From NCBI RefSeq assembly GCF_001911425.1, contig NZ_MPPL01000001.1, positions 5,163,753 to 5,227,752 on the forward strand: a stretch of 64,000 nucleotides of DNA, read 5' to 3'. The notes under the pieces were generated by a model, which searched no databases, was not told the DNA's origin, and saw only the letters and a list, made by a program, of their open reading frames with translations. Shown here in pieces: positions 45,009-53,847 of the stretch. The DNA comes from Mucilaginibacter polytrichastri. Its GTDB lineage: Bacteria > Bacteroidota > Bacteroidia > Sphingobacteriales > Sphingobacteriaceae. Position numbers and translations under genes: made by a program. Each line of letters starts with the position of its first letter. Position 1 is the first letter of the stretch.

Positions 45009-45762
45009 GCTGATTTAATAATCCCGCATCATCTTTTAAATTAACACCGGATAGCTTTCTTCTAAATGCCTCCTGTACCAGGTAAAAGATTTTTTCGGCT
45101 GCCAAATTATGCGTTAATCCCTCAGGGCGGATGTTGGATACGCAGTTGCGCGATTCGTCGGTTAATCCCGGCTTGGGGTTGTAGGTTAAATAAGCCCCCA
45201 CACTATCTGCCGAACTTAGGCCCGGGCGTTCGCCGATGAGCATAATGGAGAGCCTCGCATTAAGGCCATGCGCAATATGATCTGCCAAGGCAACCCTGCT
45301 TTGCGATGTAAGGCAAATGGGCGCCAATTTATATTTTACCGACCGGAATAGTTGCACCAACCCCTCAACCAATTGTACCGCATTACTATTTACGGCATGT
45401 GCCGACAGGCCGTCGGCTATAATGATAGATATGTCGTATTTGCCTGTATGCTCTTTAATCGTATCGGTTGATTGGTCGCTCGGTAGTCGCCCCAAATCCG
45501 GCCGTTGTAAGTATTGATGGCGATTTTCTGCTTTACTGTGCAGCTTTAATATCGGTATATCCAGATGTTTTAAATAATACATCAGTGCCTCGCTGTTCAG
45601 CTCAGAATATACGGCATCGCGGGCATGGGCATGCGCCAGTTTAAATTTGAGGTATTCGGTTAGCGGGATGCTGCTGCCCACCCGGCCCATTGCTATGCGG
45701 GCGGCGGTAAACTCTTTTAATGACTCCCATGGATCAGTTGTTTTTACGGCGGGCTTCTTCAT
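44983..45762 (-). CDS. eutC: Ethanolamine ammonia-lyase small subunit
   Basis: Small subunit of the adenosylcobalamin-dependent enzyme that converts ethanolamine to acetaldehyde and ammonia. The conserved 'TAARIAMGRVGSSIPLTEYL' and 'AHAHARDAV' stretch is seen near residues 18-55, and 'IIIADGLSAHAVNSNAVQLV' near 112 and 'IMLIGERPGLSSADSVGAYL' near 175 are EutC hallmarks. Length is 259 aa. It lies 6 bp after eutB and is the last gene of the operon. Confidence 0.95.
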   Translation of the reverse strand: MKKPAVKTTDPWESLKEFTAARIAMGRVGSSIPLTEYLKFKLAHAHARDAVYSELNSEALMYYLKHLDIPILKLHSKAENRHQYLQRPDLGRLPSDQSTDTIKEHTGKYDISIIIADGLSAHAVNSNAVQLVEGLVQLFRSVKYKLAPICLTSQSRVALADHIAHGLNARLSIMLIGERPGLSSADSVGAYLTYNPKPGLTDESRNCVSNIRPEGLTHNLAAEKIFYLVQEAFRRKLSGVNLKDDAGLLNQPNSDLLSP

Positions 45763-45768
45763 CTGCTG

Positions 45769-47145
45769 TTAAAATAAATGATCCATTAAACGGCCCATAG
45801 CCTGGCTGTGGGTAAGCTGTCCCATATTGTCGGTTATGCCCTGTTTCTGCAGCCATTTTTCAAACTCGGGTGCGGGGCGCAGGCCTAAAACCTTGCGCAG
45901 ATACAAAGCGTCATGAAATGAGGTAGACTGGTAATTGAGCATAATATCATCCGAGCCCGGGATGCCCATTACAAAGTTGCAGCCGGCCACGCCAAGTAAA
46001 GTTAGCAGGTTATCCATATCGTCTTGGTCGGCTTCGGCGTGGTTGGTATAGCAAACATCCACACCCATAGGCAGGCCTAGTAATTTACCGCAAAAATGAT
46101 CTTCGAGTGCTGCGCGGATAATCTGTTTACCATCATACAAATACTCGGGGCCGATGAAACCAACTACCGTATTCACCAGCAGGGGATTATACTTTCGGGC
46201 TACTGCATATGCCCTTGCCTCGCAGGTTTGCTGATCTACCCCATGATGGGCATTGGCAGACAAGGAACTTCCCTGCCCTGTTTCGAAATACATTACATGG
46301 TTACCAATGGTGCCGCGATTAAGCGATAAGGTGGCATCGTAAGCTTCGCTAAGGAGATCGAGATTAATACCAAAACTGCTATTTGTTTGCTGCGTGCCGG
46401 CAATAGATTGAAAACAAAGGTCGACTGGTGCGCCGCTGTTAATAAGCGCCAAAGTGGTGGTAATGTGGCTTAACACGCATGATTGTGTCGGTATCTCGAA
46501 CTGCTGCCGTAGAGTATCGATGAGGTTAAGCAGGTTAGTTACACCTGCGGGGCTATCCATAGCGGGGTTAATGCCAATTACGGCATCGCCGCTGCCATAT
46601 AGCAGGCCGTCTATCATACTGGCGGCAATACCTTTCAAATCGTCTGTAGGATGGTTGGGTTGTAGCCGGGTAGAGAAATGCCCCTTCAGGCCAATGGTAT
46701 TACGAAACCTTGTAATTACCTCGCATTTTTGCGCTACGGCAATCAGATCCTGGTTGCGCATCAGCTTGGATACCGCAGCCACAATTTCGGGGGTTATTCC
46801 CCATTTAAGGTTTTGCAAGGTTAGCGTGTCAATGTCATCACCTAATAGCCAGTCGCGAAATTCGCCTACGGTTAAATGGGCTATGGGTTCAAAGGCAAGC
46901 AGGTCATGGCTGTCCATAATGAGCCGGGTTACCTCGTCTGCTTCATAGGGGATGATGGCCTCGTTCAAAAAAACTTTCAACGGCACATCAGCCAGGGTAA
47001 TCTGCGCAGCAACACGCTCTTCATAAGTAGCGGCAGCAATACCGGCCAGCACATCGCCCGACCGTAGTGGCGAGGCTTTGGCCAGCAGGTCTTTCAAATC
47101 GCCGAACCGGTAAACATGCTGGTGTATGGTGTGCTGGTAGGCCAT
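45769..47145 (-). CDS. eutB: Ethanolamine ammonia-lyase large subunit
   Basis: Catalytic TIM-barrel subunit that binds ethanolamine and, with EutC, coenzyme B12. The 458-aa sequence matches the family along its length: 'FGDLKDLLAKASPLRSGDVLAG', 'LQPNHPTDDLKGIAASMIDGLL', 'GDAVIGINPAMDS', 'SLSANAHHGVDQQTCEARAY' and 'GVDVCYTNHAEADQDDMDNL'. It lies between the permease (2 bp) and eutC (6 bp). There is no EutA reactivase and no carboxysome-like shell gene in the window, so a non-compartment pathway is likely. Confidence 0.96.
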   Translation of the reverse strand: MAYQHTIHQHVYRFGDLKDLLAKASPLRSGDVLAGIAAATYEERVAAQITLADVPLKVFLNEAIIPYEADEVTRLIMDSHDLLAFEPIAHLTVGEFRDWLLGDDIDTLTLQNLKWGITPEIVAAVSKLMRNQDLIAVAQKCEVITRFRNTIGLKGHFSTRLQPNHPTDDLKGIAASMIDGLLYGSGDAVIGINPAMDSPAGVTNLLNLIDTLRQQFEIPTQSCVLSHITTTLALINSGAPVDLCFQSIAGTQQTNSSFGINLDLLSEAYDATLSLNRGTIGNHVMYFETGQGSSLSANAHHGVDQQTCEARAYAVARKYNPLLVNTVVGFIGPEYLYDGKQIIRAALEDHFCGKLLGLPMGVDVCYTNHAEADQDDMDNLLTLLGVAGCNFVMGIPGSDDIMLNYQSTSFHDALYLRKVLGLRPAPEFEKWLQKQGITDNMGQLTHSQAMGRLMDHLF

Positions 47146-47147
47146 CG

Positions 47148-48500
47148 TTATTCGGTTGGGATCATTACGGCAGCCTGCTCCAGTAGCACGTCATCTGTAA
47201 TAGCTATTTTGTGTTTACCCAGCAGCATAAAAATTAAAGTTGCCACAGCCAGCCCGGCAAAGAAAATGCTACTAACCACCAGATTGTAATATACGATTGC
47301 CACTAGGCACACTGTAGATAATATTAATGCAATGGCCGGAAATGCCGGGTAAAAGGGTGCGCGAAAAGTACGGTTCAATCCCGGCTCTTTTTTACGGAGG
47401 ATGAACAGACTCATCATGCTCATCATATACATTACCACGGCACCCAGTACCGATAGGATAATTACCTGGCTGGTTGTGCCTGTAAATAAGGCGGCAAAAC
47501 TTACAAAACCACCTGCAATAACAGACCAGTGCGGTGTTTTAAACCGGTGATTGATTTTTGCCAATCCCCTGGGTAAATAACCGCTGCGCGCCATGGCAAA
47601 TACCTGCCGCGATGAAGCCAGGATGGTGCCGTGGAATGAAGCTATCAAGCCGAATAAACCAATACTGGCAAATATTTTTGTTAAGCCGTTGCCCCTGCCC
47701 AATACAACGGCAATTGCTTCGGGGAGGGGGTAGTCGAGGTTGCTGAGTTTGCGCCAGTCGGTAATGCCGCCGGTAAGTATCATTACACCCAGGGCCAAAA
47801 AGGTGAGCGTAGCCAGGCCGGAGATGTATCCCTTCGGGATATTTCTTTCGGGTTCTTTTACTTCTTCTGCCACCATGGCAACGCCCTCTATGGCCAGGTA
47901 AAACCAAACAGCATAAGGCAGGGCGGCAAAAATGCCCGTCCACCCGAAAGGCATAGGGTTGCTTACATAGTTAGACATTTTAAAATGCGGGCCAATAACG
48001 CCCATAAACAACAACAGCTCGGCCACGGCCAGTATGGTAATGAAAACCGAGAAGGTGGCCGACTCTTTAACCCCTAAAATATTAATAAAGATAAATACCA
48101 CATTAAAAAACAAAGCCGATTGCAGCACTGGTATTGCCGGGTATAAAAAATGCAGGTAACTGCCCAGTGCGAAGGCGATGGCAGGTGTGGCTAATAAAAA
48201 ATCAATTAATGTGGCATAACCGGCTATTAGCCCTCCGAATGGCCCCATGGCGCGGTAACTGTAGGCAAATGCCCCGCCTGCATGTGGTATGGAGGTGGTA
48301 AGCTCGGTATAGCTAAAAATGAAGGTAATATACATTACCGTGATGATAAGCGTGGCAATGAGGAAACCGATAGTACCGGCTACGCCCCAGCCGTAGTTCC
48401 AGCCGAAATACTCGCCGGATATAACCAAGCCTACGGCAATAGCCCACAAATGGATGGGCTTTAAAGTACGCTTCAGTGTTTCTGCAGATGCTTTGATCAT
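47148..48500 (-). CDS. Ethanolamine permease (APC superfamily, EAT type)
   Basis: Inner-membrane importer, 450 aa with 12 hydrophobic helices. The start 'LKPIHLWAIAVGLVISGEYF' followed by 'GWNYGWGVAGTIGFL', and 'ELTTSIPHAGGAFAYSYRAM' with 'AGYATLIDFLLATPAIAFALG', are typical of ethanolamine permeases. 'WFYLAIEGVAMVAEEVKEPER' is the APC motif in helix 6. It is adjacent to eutB with 2 bp between them, which supports the substrate. A 70-bp gap separates it from the TPR gene upstream. Confidence 0.93.
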   Translation of the reverse strand: MIKASAETLKRTLKPIHLWAIAVGLVISGEYFGWNYGWGVAGTIGFLIATLIITVMYITFIFSYTELTTSIPHAGGAFAYSYRAMGPFGGLIAGYATLIDFLLATPAIAFALGSYLHFLYPAIPVLQSALFFNVVFIFINILGVKESATFSVFITILAVAELLLFMGVIGPHFKMSNYVSNPMPFGWTGIFAALPYAVWFYLAIEGVAMVAEEVKEPERNIPKGYISGLATLTFLALGVMILTGGITDWRKLSNLDYPLPEAIAVVLGRGNGLTKIFASIGLFGLIASFHGTILASSRQVFAMARSGYLPRGLAKINHRFKTPHWSVIAGGFVSFAALFTGTTSQVIILSVLGAVVMYMMSMMSLFILRKKEPGLNRTFRAPFYPAFPAIALILSTVCLVAIVYYNLVVSSIFFAGLAVATLIFMLLGKHKIAITDDVLLEQAAVMIPTE

Positions 48501-48570
48501 GGAACTATTACCCCGCTTTAAGATACTAAAAACAGGCGAATATCCCAGCAGTAAATTAGGAAGGATTAAA

Positions 48571-49191
48571 TTATTTACAGCGGCTTAAGCCATCTTCGCT
48601 CGAATCATCACCCGGTTTAATAATAAGAGCCCTTTCAAACAGGGGGCGGGCATCAGCTTTTTTACCGGATAAGAGCAATGCCCAGGCCAGCATATGGTTG
48701 CCATCATAATCAAACGGGTATAAATTAACCACCGCTTTAAAACACCTGATGGCAGCATCAAATTGTTTGTGGTTGTAGTATAATACCCCGGCCCAGTAAT
48801 TGGCCTGCGTATTTTGGGCATCAATTTTAAGGATAGCCAGGTACTGATCCAAAATCTTATCCCAGTTTTGCAAAAACGATAATGGTTTTACATAGCCAAA
48901 CTTAGCCTCGATAGAACCCGGCTTAAGGTTGATGGCTTTTTGGTAGTAAGATTGAGATGCGTTGTAATTTTTATTGAGGTAATGCAGCCAGCCCAGTCTG
49001 ATGTTGATCTCGTAGCTATTATCGGCATAATAGGGCGAAATATCATTAATGGCCGCTGTGTAGTTTTTGTTCAGCTCGTCGGTATAACTGTTATGAAATG
49101 CTTTTTGTAAAACGGCATTAGTTTGTGCCTGTAATTGCATGGCAAACAGCAAAGAGAGGGCTACTAATAACGGTTTTTTTAAAACTTCCAT
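48571..49191 (-). CDS. Exported tetratricopeptide-repeat protein
   Basis: Periplasmic or outer-membrane-associated TPR scaffold, 206 aa. A signal peptide ('KKPLLVALSLLFAMQLQAQ', about residues 5-23) is followed by four or five TPR-like units, for example 'LGWLHYLNKNYNASQSYYQKAI' and 'WAGVLYYNHKQFDAAIRCFKAV'. Its start overlaps the end of the outer-membrane gene at 49179 by 13 bp, so the two are translationally coupled. The partner is unknown, but the layout suggests it works with that barrel protein. Confidence 0.85.
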   Translation of the reverse strand: MEVLKKPLLVALSLLFAMQLQAQTNAVLQKAFHNSYTDELNKNYTAAINDISPYYADNSYEINIRLGWLHYLNKNYNASQSYYQKAINLKPGSIEAKFGYVKPLSFLQNWDKILDQYLAILKIDAQNTQANYWAGVLYYNHKQFDAAIRCFKAVVNLYPFDYDGNHMLAWALLLSGKKADARPLFERALIIKPGDDSSEDGLSRCK

Positions 49192-50360
49192 AAAAAACCT
49201 AAAGTAATAGAATTTTGGTTATAGTTCATGGGGAAATAAGCATCGGTTTTTTTCTCGTAAGTATAGATCAGCCTTAACTGTGCATTATTACTCATCTGGA
49301 AAAAAGCAGTCTCATTAAATTTAAGCTTCGTGTTATCAACAGAGTTGTAAACATAAAGGCCGTCGGTATCTATATAGTCTTCCTGGTTGCCAAAGGTTAA
49401 GCCCGACTCGAGCCAGGTATTTTTGGCCAGTTTAAACCCAATAGCCTGGTTATAAATAAAATGATCTACGTTTTTAAGGTGCTTATCAGACAACCGGCTG
49501 ATGGTATATAAATTAAGATTGCCCAAAGGGTAATAGGTTAGTTTGGCATTATATTGAATAAGCGGCTGGTTAATAATGTTCCCAAAATTAACATCGCCCT
49601 GCAAATCAACAGCAGTACCGGCGTATTTAATACCCGCCATCCATAAATTACTATGGTAAGCTGCGCTATTGTATTTGGTGTTTAGGTAATGGTACGAACC
49701 CAATACAGTAAGGCGTTGGTTAAGTGCATAGCTTAGTTTGGCAAAGTATTCGCTCTGGTCATCAGCTAATTTATAACGATCTGAATGCGGGCCGAAACCA
49801 ATACGGTTATAAATATTTTGTTTAAAATAGAGAACAGATTGCTCTAGCTGCAAACGCCATCCCAATCGGTTGGTTAACCCAAAGCGCGAGTAAAAACCAT
49901 TGCCCCTCCAGCGGTTACTTACAAATTTTCCACCTGTTTCAAACCCCATATCAATAAGCCCGAATGGGGATATATCTTCTTTCTTTAAACTCTCTTTATC
50001 CCAATATTTGGCATTGTAGGAGGCTTGCAGATCATTATTTAAAAATTGGGCACAGTAATAAGCATAATAGCGTGCGGTTTGGTTATAAGCATCTTTTTGC
50101 AGCACGTTGTTATATTCTGCAAGCGCGGCTTTATAATTGCCGGTAATAAACCAGGCAAATGCCACCCTAAGCCGCAGGCCGGGGAAATCTGTGCCATTGG
50201 CAATAGTTTGCTGGCCGTAATCGATCAGTTGTTTCCACTCGCCTGCTTTAGATAACTCGGCCGATGTACTGTCGGCTATCGGTACGGTGCTTTCCTGTGC
50301 CTTAACCAACTGGAAGCACAACAGGAGAATAATGATTAATACATGTTTTCTGTAGTCCAT
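49179..50360 (-). CDS. Outer membrane beta-barrel protein with N-terminal TPR segment
   Basis: Exported protein of 393 aa. The signal peptide ends near residue 22 ('LLLCFQLVKAQ'). Residues about 30-125 form a TPR-like pair ('LRVAFAWFITGNYKAALAEYNN'), and the rest (about 135-393) is a barrel with alternating strands such as 'RLQLEQSVLYFKQNIYN' and 'TVLGSYHYLNTKYNS', ending in Phe. It resembles YaiO-type barrels. It overlaps the transporter-peptidase gene by 25 bp and the TPR gene by 13 bp, so these three are made together. It may be the export route of the operon's product. Confidence 0.82.
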   Translation of the reverse strand: MDYRKHVLIIILLLCFQLVKAQESTVPIADSTSAELSKAGEWKQLIDYGQQTIANGTDFPGLRLRVAFAWFITGNYKAALAEYNNVLQKDAYNQTARYYAYYCAQFLNNDLQASYNAKYWDKESLKKEDISPFGLIDMGFETGGKFVSNRWRGNGFYSRFGLTNRLGWRLQLEQSVLYFKQNIYNRIGFGPHSDRYKLADDQSEYFAKLSYALNQRLTVLGSYHYLNTKYNSAAYHSNLWMAGIKYAGTAVDLQGDVNFGNIINQPLIQYNAKLTYYPLGNLNLYTISRLSDKHLKNVDHFIYNQAIGFKLAKNTWLESGLTFGNQEDYIDTDGLYVYNSVDNTKLKFNETAFFQMSNNAQLRLIYTYEKKTDAYFPMNYNQNSITLGFLWKF

Positions 50361-52486
50361 TGTGCTTCAATTATTATTCCGTTAAGCCGGATGTTAAAAC
50401 CTTGTAAGCTGTTATTGGCAATGTTTATGGTGGCGTCCATAAGCTGCTTATTATTTTCTGTTTGTTTTGATTGTATGGCGATGCCGTTTTTTTGTGGTAC
50501 GTAATTGCTTTGGTATTGCAGTTTAATAAAGCGGTAAAAAGGAGCTATAAAATCTTGCAGCCATAGTTTTGCTTTATTGTTGCTTAACAGGTCCGGGTAA
50601 ACATCGTGAGCTACAATAGCCGGGTTACCGGTGAAAATAATTTTATAGGCAGCCAGGTAAAAGTAATACAGCAAAGAATGCTGATCGCCATAAAAACTGG
50701 TGAAATAAAACAGGGTGCCGTTATTGATAAAGTAGGCCGATGCACCCGTTTTTGCGCTGTACATGTATGATTGATTCAGCTCGTCGGTGTAGATCTCAAT
50801 AAGTTCTGTAATCCCGTTTGCTGTAATTGTAGCCATATAACCAGGCTGAAAATCAAAGGCCTTTTTAATGGCTGTATTAACCTCAGGAGCACTTAATACA
50901 GTACCCTCCTCCGGGATTTCGAAGCTATGGAATGGGTTGGTACTTCTGCTATTGGAGGTATAATAAGCAAATGGATAAGGCATCGTTTTGGACCCTATGT
51001 AAGGCGTTGCCTGTATCTGGAAGTGTAAATGCGGCTCGGGCGACCGGCCCGAATTGCCACACAGGCCTAAAAGATCGCCTTGTTTAACCACACTACCCGG
51101 CTTTACTTTTATCGAGTTTTTTTTGAGGTGTGATACTTTAGAGAATAAGCCGGCGGCGTGTTTAATAACAATGGTATTGCCCCAGTTTTCTTTGGTATTG
51201 GTCTGGCCAATGGCATTGTCTTCAATATGGTCAATTACGTTTTCAACCACCCCATCGCCGCAGGCTAAAACAGGCTTATTAAAGCAGTAAAAATGTTCGG
51301 GCAGCGTACCGGGATGGTTATAGGTTTTATGGTCGTCGTCGGCAATCACAAAATCCAGCGCCTGGCCCCAGTCGCCTTTGTGGGTAATAGCACCATTGTA
51401 GCCTTGCGAAACCACCCAGCTGCCCATAAAGGGTAAATGCATGCCAAAATATTTAAAATCATTTAAACGCGCAGCGTGATTAAGAAACTGGTATAAATTA
51501 CGCTCGGGCGAATAGTGCTGTACAGGGGCCAGCTGTAGTTGCGTAGGGTTTTTGCGCAGCTTTAATACATATAACAGCGTAATATTAACCAGGCAAAAAG
51601 GCAGCGATAATACAGGCAGGTAGTAAACACCAAGTATACCGGTAAAGGCGTTTACCAACATAACCACTACCGGTATACACACTAAAGCCCACAGGTATGA
51701 ACGCCATGACGGGATAATAAAAAAGCTGCCGATGGCCGCCGTGGTCATCATAAAGTTGGCACCTAAGTGGTAATAGCTTATACCATCCGGGTAGGTATGG
51801 GTAATGGCATTTAATGTACAGGATGCTATAAAGCCAATAACCAGCAAGCTAAAAGTAATGCGCGAGTGGATGAGTAAACCGATGCTCATGAGCATACCGA
51901 TCAGGGTATTATTCTGAAACAGCACCGCGCTAAGCGAACGGAAAAATAAGTTTAAATAAAAAGGCAGCTTCAAAGCCAGGTAGCCCTGAACCCCGGCCAG
52001 GCTGCCCTGCCCGTTATAAATTTCTTCGAGCAGGTAGCTGCTTTTTTGGTGCAGGCCGGTATTGAAAATGCTGTTGGCTGCCAGAAGTACCACCCAAAAA
52101 GTTAAAATAAAGGGTAAAGAAAGCACCGGCAAGCCCGACCGGCCAAGCCTTTTGGTAAGTATAATAGTTGCAATAACTACAATTAAGCAGGCCACCGCCA
52201 GCCATAAAAAAAACAGGGCGTTTACATTGTAAAAAGTACCCATAGCAATACCAAGTAACAGCGCATTGTAGCTGTAAATACCCATACGGGTATTTACGCG
52301 CTGGTAGCCCATTGCGCGGGCAATAAAAAGCGAGAATATTACGCAGGCCAAACCACTAAGCCCAACCTGGATATTGAAAAAGGTTACCAGCAGCAAAATA
52401 ACACCCAGCACCCGGTTCTGCGAAAAAAACAGCACCGAGTAAGTATTAATAATTGCTTTAATAAATGCGGGTATCCGTTGTTTCAT
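50336..52486 (-). CDS. Urea-transporter domain fused to an M23 metallopeptidase
   Basis: A 716-aa two-domain protein. Residues about 10-310 form 8-10 membrane helices with the urea-transporter pattern ('GIYSYNALLLGIAMGTFY' near 69-86 and its repeat-like 'YHLGANFMMTTAAIGSFF' near 239-256). Residues about 360-500 are an M23 (LytM) peptidase with the zinc set H369, D378 and HxH at H486 and H488 ('EPHLHFQ'), plus 'GDGVVENVID' and 'NTIVIKHAAGLFSKVSHL'. About 215 further residues are of unknown fold. All M23 ligands are intact. The start codon abuts the decarboxylase stop codon (TAAATG), so translation is coupled. Its substrate could be urea, ammonia or a small amide. Confidence 0.88.
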   Translation of the reverse strand: MKQRIPAFIKAIINTYSVLFFSQNRVLGVILLLVTFFNIQVGLSGLACVIFSLFIARAMGYQRVNTRMGIYSYNALLLGIAMGTFYNVNALFFLWLAVACLIVVIATIILTKRLGRSGLPVLSLPFILTFWVVLLAANSIFNTGLHQKSSYLLEEIYNGQGSLAGVQGYLALKLPFYLNLFFRSLSAVLFQNNTLIGMLMSIGLLIHSRITFSLLVIGFIASCTLNAITHTYPDGISYYHLGANFMMTTAAIGSFFIIPSWRSYLWALVCIPVVVMLVNAFTGILGVYYLPVLSLPFCLVNITLLYVLKLRKNPTQLQLAPVQHYSPERNLYQFLNHAARLNDFKYFGMHLPFMGSWVVSQGYNGAITHKGDWGQALDFVIADDDHKTYNHPGTLPEHFYCFNKPVLACGDGVVENVIDHIEDNAIGQTNTKENWGNTIVIKHAAGLFSKVSHLKKNSIKVKPGSVVKQGDLLGLCGNSGRSPEPHLHFQIQATPYIGSKTMPYPFAYYTSNSRSTNPFHSFEIPEEGTVLSAPEVNTAIKKAFDFQPGYMATITANGITELIEIYTDELNQSYMYSAKTGASAYFINNGTLFYFTSFYGDQHSLLYYFYLAAYKIIFTGNPAIVAHDVYPDLLSNNKAKLWLQDFIAPFYRFIKLQYQSNYVPQKNGIAIQSKQTENNKQLMDATINIANNSLQGFNIRLNGIIIEAQWTTENMY

Positions 52487-53833
52487 TTATTTTAAATGGG
52501 TTGGTACGTTTTCTGGTTCTTGCACATAGCCCAATGTTTCTGCGGTGCGGATAAGGTGCGTTTGCTGCTGCTCATCTATCAAAACTACAGCAGGGCGTTG
52601 GGTGATAAACTGCATCCACTGTGTCATATTATAAGCGCCCACTTTGTGCACCACCACATGTTCGCCGGGGTTAATTAATGGGAGGTTTATGCTCTCGCGG
52701 ATCACATCGATGTTCATACACAGCGGTCCGTATACCGTCATATTCTCAACATGTGGTGTAAACTCCTGCGCCGGGCTAATCTGGTGGTCGTACCAAAAGG
52801 AGGTAAACAGCAGGTTTACCCCAAAATCAACAATGGTGGCACGCTTGCCATCACTTAAACGCTTGTTGGCAACCACGCTACCCAGCAGGTAACCGGCATC
52901 GTCAATTAATATACGGCCGCTTTCTAAGATCAGCAAAGGCAAATCATCATTGGCAAAACCAAAGTTGAGCAGTGTAGTGGTAATCACTTCGGCAAAATCA
53001 TCAACAGAGGGTACGGTATCTGTGCCCGGCAGGTAAGCCCCTTTTAAAGTATTGGTTGATGGGAAACCACCACCCAGGTCTAAGTATTCTATCGTTTGTT
53101 TCAGTTGATTTTTGCAGCGCATGGCGAGGTCGCACATTTTGGTTGCGGCTATGCCGTAGGCACCGGTAGAAAGCATATAGGTGCCGATATGGCAATGCAG
53201 GCCAGCCAATTGCAGTTTGCCCGAATTAACGATTTTGGTTAGCGCGTTCCAGGCTTCACCATTCTCATAATTAAATCCAAAACGATCCCAAAGGGGGTAA
53301 ACGCCGGTATCCATATTTACACGAATGGCAACCCGGGGTTTTACAATCAGGCCATCGCTTAATGAAAGCAGTTGTGTTAATTCTTCAAAATGATCGATGT
53401 GGATGAGCGAATCATTTTCTATAGCCAGTAACAGGTCTGCTTTGGATTTATTTGGGCCATTAAAAATGATCTTATTGCCCGGTACCCCGTTGCCAATAGC
53501 TTTTTGGTATTCAAAACCCGATACTACCTCGGCCCAGCTGCCTTCCTGGTGAAAAATGCTGCAAACGGCATTGAGGTAATTTGTTTTATAGCTCCAGGCA
53601 AACTGCACTTTAGGGTACCGGGTGCTGAAAGCCCGGTAAGCCGAACGATAATTTCTGCGGATCTGTTTTTCAGACAATACAAAAACCGGCGAGCCATACT
53701 GCGCAATAAGGCTTTTTACAGCCACGCCATCAATATGCGTAAATGCCTGGGCATCGGTACGGGTACCGAACTTGTTCATGATCCCGGCGTTTAGTTTTTT
53801 GATGTAGGGTCGTTCGTATTTAAGCTTTTGCAT
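52487..53833 (-). CDS. PLP-dependent decarboxylase, diaminopimelate/ornithine decarboxylase fold
   Basis: Fold-type III enzyme, 448 aa. The PLP lysine is K83 in 'FAWSYKTNYLNAV'. 'AGLHCHIGTYMLSTGAY' is the conserved HxHxGS-like region, 'YLDLGGGFPS' binds phosphate, 'LLILESGRILIDDAGYLLG' follows, and the second active-site cysteine lies in 'VYGPLCMNIDVI' (GPxCxxxD), with 'GAYNMTQW' after it. It is complete. Its place beside an ATP-grasp ligase and a PqqD-like protein argues for a biosynthetic role on an amino acid or amino-acyl group, rather than lysine synthesis. Confidence 0.88.
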   Translation of the reverse strand: MQKLKYERPYIKKLNAGIMNKFGTRTDAQAFTHIDGVAVKSLIAQYGSPVFVLSEKQIRRNYRSAYRAFSTRYPKVQFAWSYKTNYLNAVCSIFHQEGSWAEVVSGFEYQKAIGNGVPGNKIIFNGPNKSKADLLLAIENDSLIHIDHFEELTQLLSLSDGLIVKPRVAIRVNMDTGVYPLWDRFGFNYENGEAWNALTKIVNSGKLQLAGLHCHIGTYMLSTGAYGIAATKMCDLAMRCKNQLKQTIEYLDLGGGFPSTNTLKGAYLPGTDTVPSVDDFAEVITTTLLNFGFANDDLPLLILESGRILIDDAGYLLGSVVANKRLSDGKRATIVDFGVNLLFTSFWYDHQISPAQEFTPHVENMTVYGPLCMNIDVIRESINLPLINPGEHVVVHKVGAYNMTQWMQFITQRPAVVLIDEQQQTHLIRTAETLGYVQEPENVPTHLK

Positions 53834-53847
53834 TTTTGTTTAAATCA

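Noticed and set aside
48501..48570. Cobalamin riboswitch before the ethanolamine genes
   Set aside because: The gap is only 70 bp, and no B12-box-like sequence was seen; the element would not fit.
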